Positions 63,059 to 64,000 of a stretch of DNA of 64,000 nt are shown piece by piece (within the stretch, counting starts at the first letter, position 1; every line of letters begins with the position of its first letter). The stretch is from contig JABSRZ010000003.1 of assembly GCA_013214705.1 (NCBI GenBank), forward strand, positions 890,055 to 954,054. The letters are read 5' to 3'. The stretch comes from Hyphomicrobiales bacterium. Its GTDB lineage: Bacteria; Pseudomonadota; Alphaproteobacteria; Rhizobiales; OSC116. Under the pieces are notes generated by a model that saw only the letters and a program-made list of their open reading frames with translations, did no database searches and was not told the DNA's origin. Made by a program: the position numbers and the translations under genes.

Positions 63059-63418
63059 ACAAAAATATCAACCCAACACTCTATGCATAAATAGATCTAA
63101 AATTGGGGCAAGGTCACTATAGTTGAGAAGCGGATCAAAGCACTGTCGCTACAACCGCGGTGACTTATAGCTATGTCGATGTGAGTTAGGGGCAAAACAG
63201 CGAATGACATAGATTTCATAATTCAAGACGAAATATTCTTGTGCGAGTTGGAAAAGGCTGCTTGGTATTTGAACAAGTCGTTGAGTAATGCTAATGTGGA
63301 GTGGATCAAATATGGGCAATGCCAGTAAAATGGTTTTGTTTTGAAAGTGCGTTAAAACAAGAGCTTTGCTAAAGTTATTTTGCTCGCTAGATGTGACTTA
63401 GGGGTATATGGAGAGAAT
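63059..63418. other. Intergenic region upstream of the IclR gene
   Basis: A 360-base gap with no supported gene. It may include the right end of the IS element and the promoter of the IclR gene. Confidence 0.4.
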
Positions 63419-64000
63419 ATGGATAGTTTAAAAAAGAAATACAGTGCCCCTGCCTTAGATAAGGGGCTTGATATCCTAGAATTATTAGCTCACTCTTCGG
63501 TGGGCTTAACGCAGGCAGAAATTGCGAAGGGACTGAATAGGGTTCCCAATGAAGTTTATCGAATGTTAACCACGCTATTAGACAGAAATTATATATGTGG
63601 CAATGCAACCGGTGATCGATATTCCTTAAGTTTAAAATTGCTCTCATTAGCAAACTTACACCCGCCGCGTCGGCGTTTATTGGAAATAGCTGAACCGCTG
63701 ATGAAGCAAGCTTCACGGCAATCTGAACAATCTTGTCAACTCGCTGTTTGGGAGAATGGCCGGGTGATTATCAATGCCTCTGTGCCCGCATTTGGCAATT
63801 GGCAATTCTCCATTCGAGTTGGTGCGAGTTTAGGGCTATACAATACTGCGTCTGGTTTAATATTAGCCGCATTCCAATCCGATGGTTTACGCAAACAAAT
63901 GATCGCTGACTGTCAATTGGCTGCGGGCGAAACCGCCATTGAAGACAAAGAGTTTTCTAAACTTCTAGACGACATAAAACACCAGAGCTTTTATCAAGGG
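63419..64000 (+). CDS. IclR-family transcriptional regulator, 3' end cut by window
   Basis: The frame is open from the ATG at 63419 to the window end (194 residues visible). The N-terminal winged HTH (residues about 8-65) has APALDKGLDILELL and GLTQAEIAKGLNRVPNEVYRML; the effector domain begins near residue 80 with LLEIAEPLMKQAS and RVGASLGLYNTASGLILAA. IclR proteins usually control catabolic genes nearby, here perhaps the sugar-acid genes to the left or genes past the window. GGAGAG lies just upstream of the ATG. Confidence 0.85.
   Translation, partial: MDSLKKKYSAPALDKGLDILELLAHSSVGLTQAEIAKGLNRVPNEVYRMLTTLLDRNYICGNATGDRYSLSLKLLSLANLHPPRRRLLEIAEPLMKQASRQSEQSCQLAVWENGRVIINASVPAFGNWQFSIRVGASLGLYNTASGLILAAFQSDGLRKQMIADCQLAAGETAIEDKEFSKLLDDIKHQSFYQG

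Overview
The window looks like a chromosome segment of an AT-rich, low-GC alphaproteobacterium, probably marine. The evidence is protein families largely confined to Alphaproteobacteria (DUF2336, DUF2852), alphaproteobacterial-type LexA boxes (GTTC-N7-GTTC), and the overall gene style. No rRNA or tRNA gene was recognised, so the assignment rests on protein families and regulatory sites only.

Region 1 (about 1-24.8 kb) is mostly core or household content. It holds a partial DUF1643-like gene, a BrkB/YihY membrane protein, a DUF2336 protein, the glnK-amtB ammonium operon, a FemAB/BioF2-like acyltransferase, a small cytochrome c, a free-standing TfoX C-terminal domain, a DUF2852 protein and class I ribonucleotide reductase (nrdA, nrdB) behind tandem NrdR-like boxes. 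A GC-rich, roughly 320-bp imperfect palindrome separates the DUF2852 gene from nrdB. Next comes an unusual four-gene minus-strand set: a regulator with two TetR-type HTH domains, a PEP-synthase/rifampicin-phosphotransferase-like enzyme, a small permease and a DsbA-family protein. It is followed by a KefB/C antiporter, an amino-acid permease with its binding protein, an SH3 protein, a TetR/SRPBCC divergent pair with two matching operators, and rsgA.

Region 2 (24.8-40 kb) is single-gene metabolic content: two oxidoreductases, a Tat-exported amine oxidase, an aldehyde dehydrogenase converging on a zinc alcohol dehydrogenase, an esterase, a full-length GlgB that lacks its catalytic nucleophile, an aminotransferase, an SOS-box-controlled UmuD-like protein without catalytic residues, a VIT-family metal transporter, TrxC, a lysophospholipase-like hydrolase, small membrane proteins, a LysR regulator and a methyltransferase.

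Region 3 (40-57.3 kb) is a deoxysugar/oligosaccharide utilisation locus. A minus-strand operon encodes a cytoplasmic GH29 alpha-L-fucosidase, an L-idonate-5-dehydrogenase-like enzyme, a mannitol-dehydrogenase-family enzyme, an aldo/keto reductase and a rhamnose/fucose-type mutarotase. Divergently transcribed are a fuconolactonase-like amidohydrolase and a GntR regulator, with two CTTGTATACAAG-type operators between. A complete Dpp/Opp-type ABC transporter follows, whose binding-protein gene carries an apparent one-base frameshift, then a clan GH-A glycosidase and a RidA protein. The implied logic is import of intact fucosylated oligosaccharide, intracellular cleavage and oxidation of the released sugar. 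A fuconate dehydratase is not present in the window.

Region 4 (57.3-64 kb) is accessory and partly decayed: an autotransporter, a second LexA-box gene encoding a zinc-ribbon protein, a frameshifted denD-like dehydrogenase, a degenerate IS3-type element and the 5' part of an IclR regulator that runs off the window. The most interesting signal is the pair of widely separated genes (34.3 and 60.5 kb) with the same LexA-box promoter layout, encoding a UmuD-like pseudopeptidase and a small zinc-ribbon protein.
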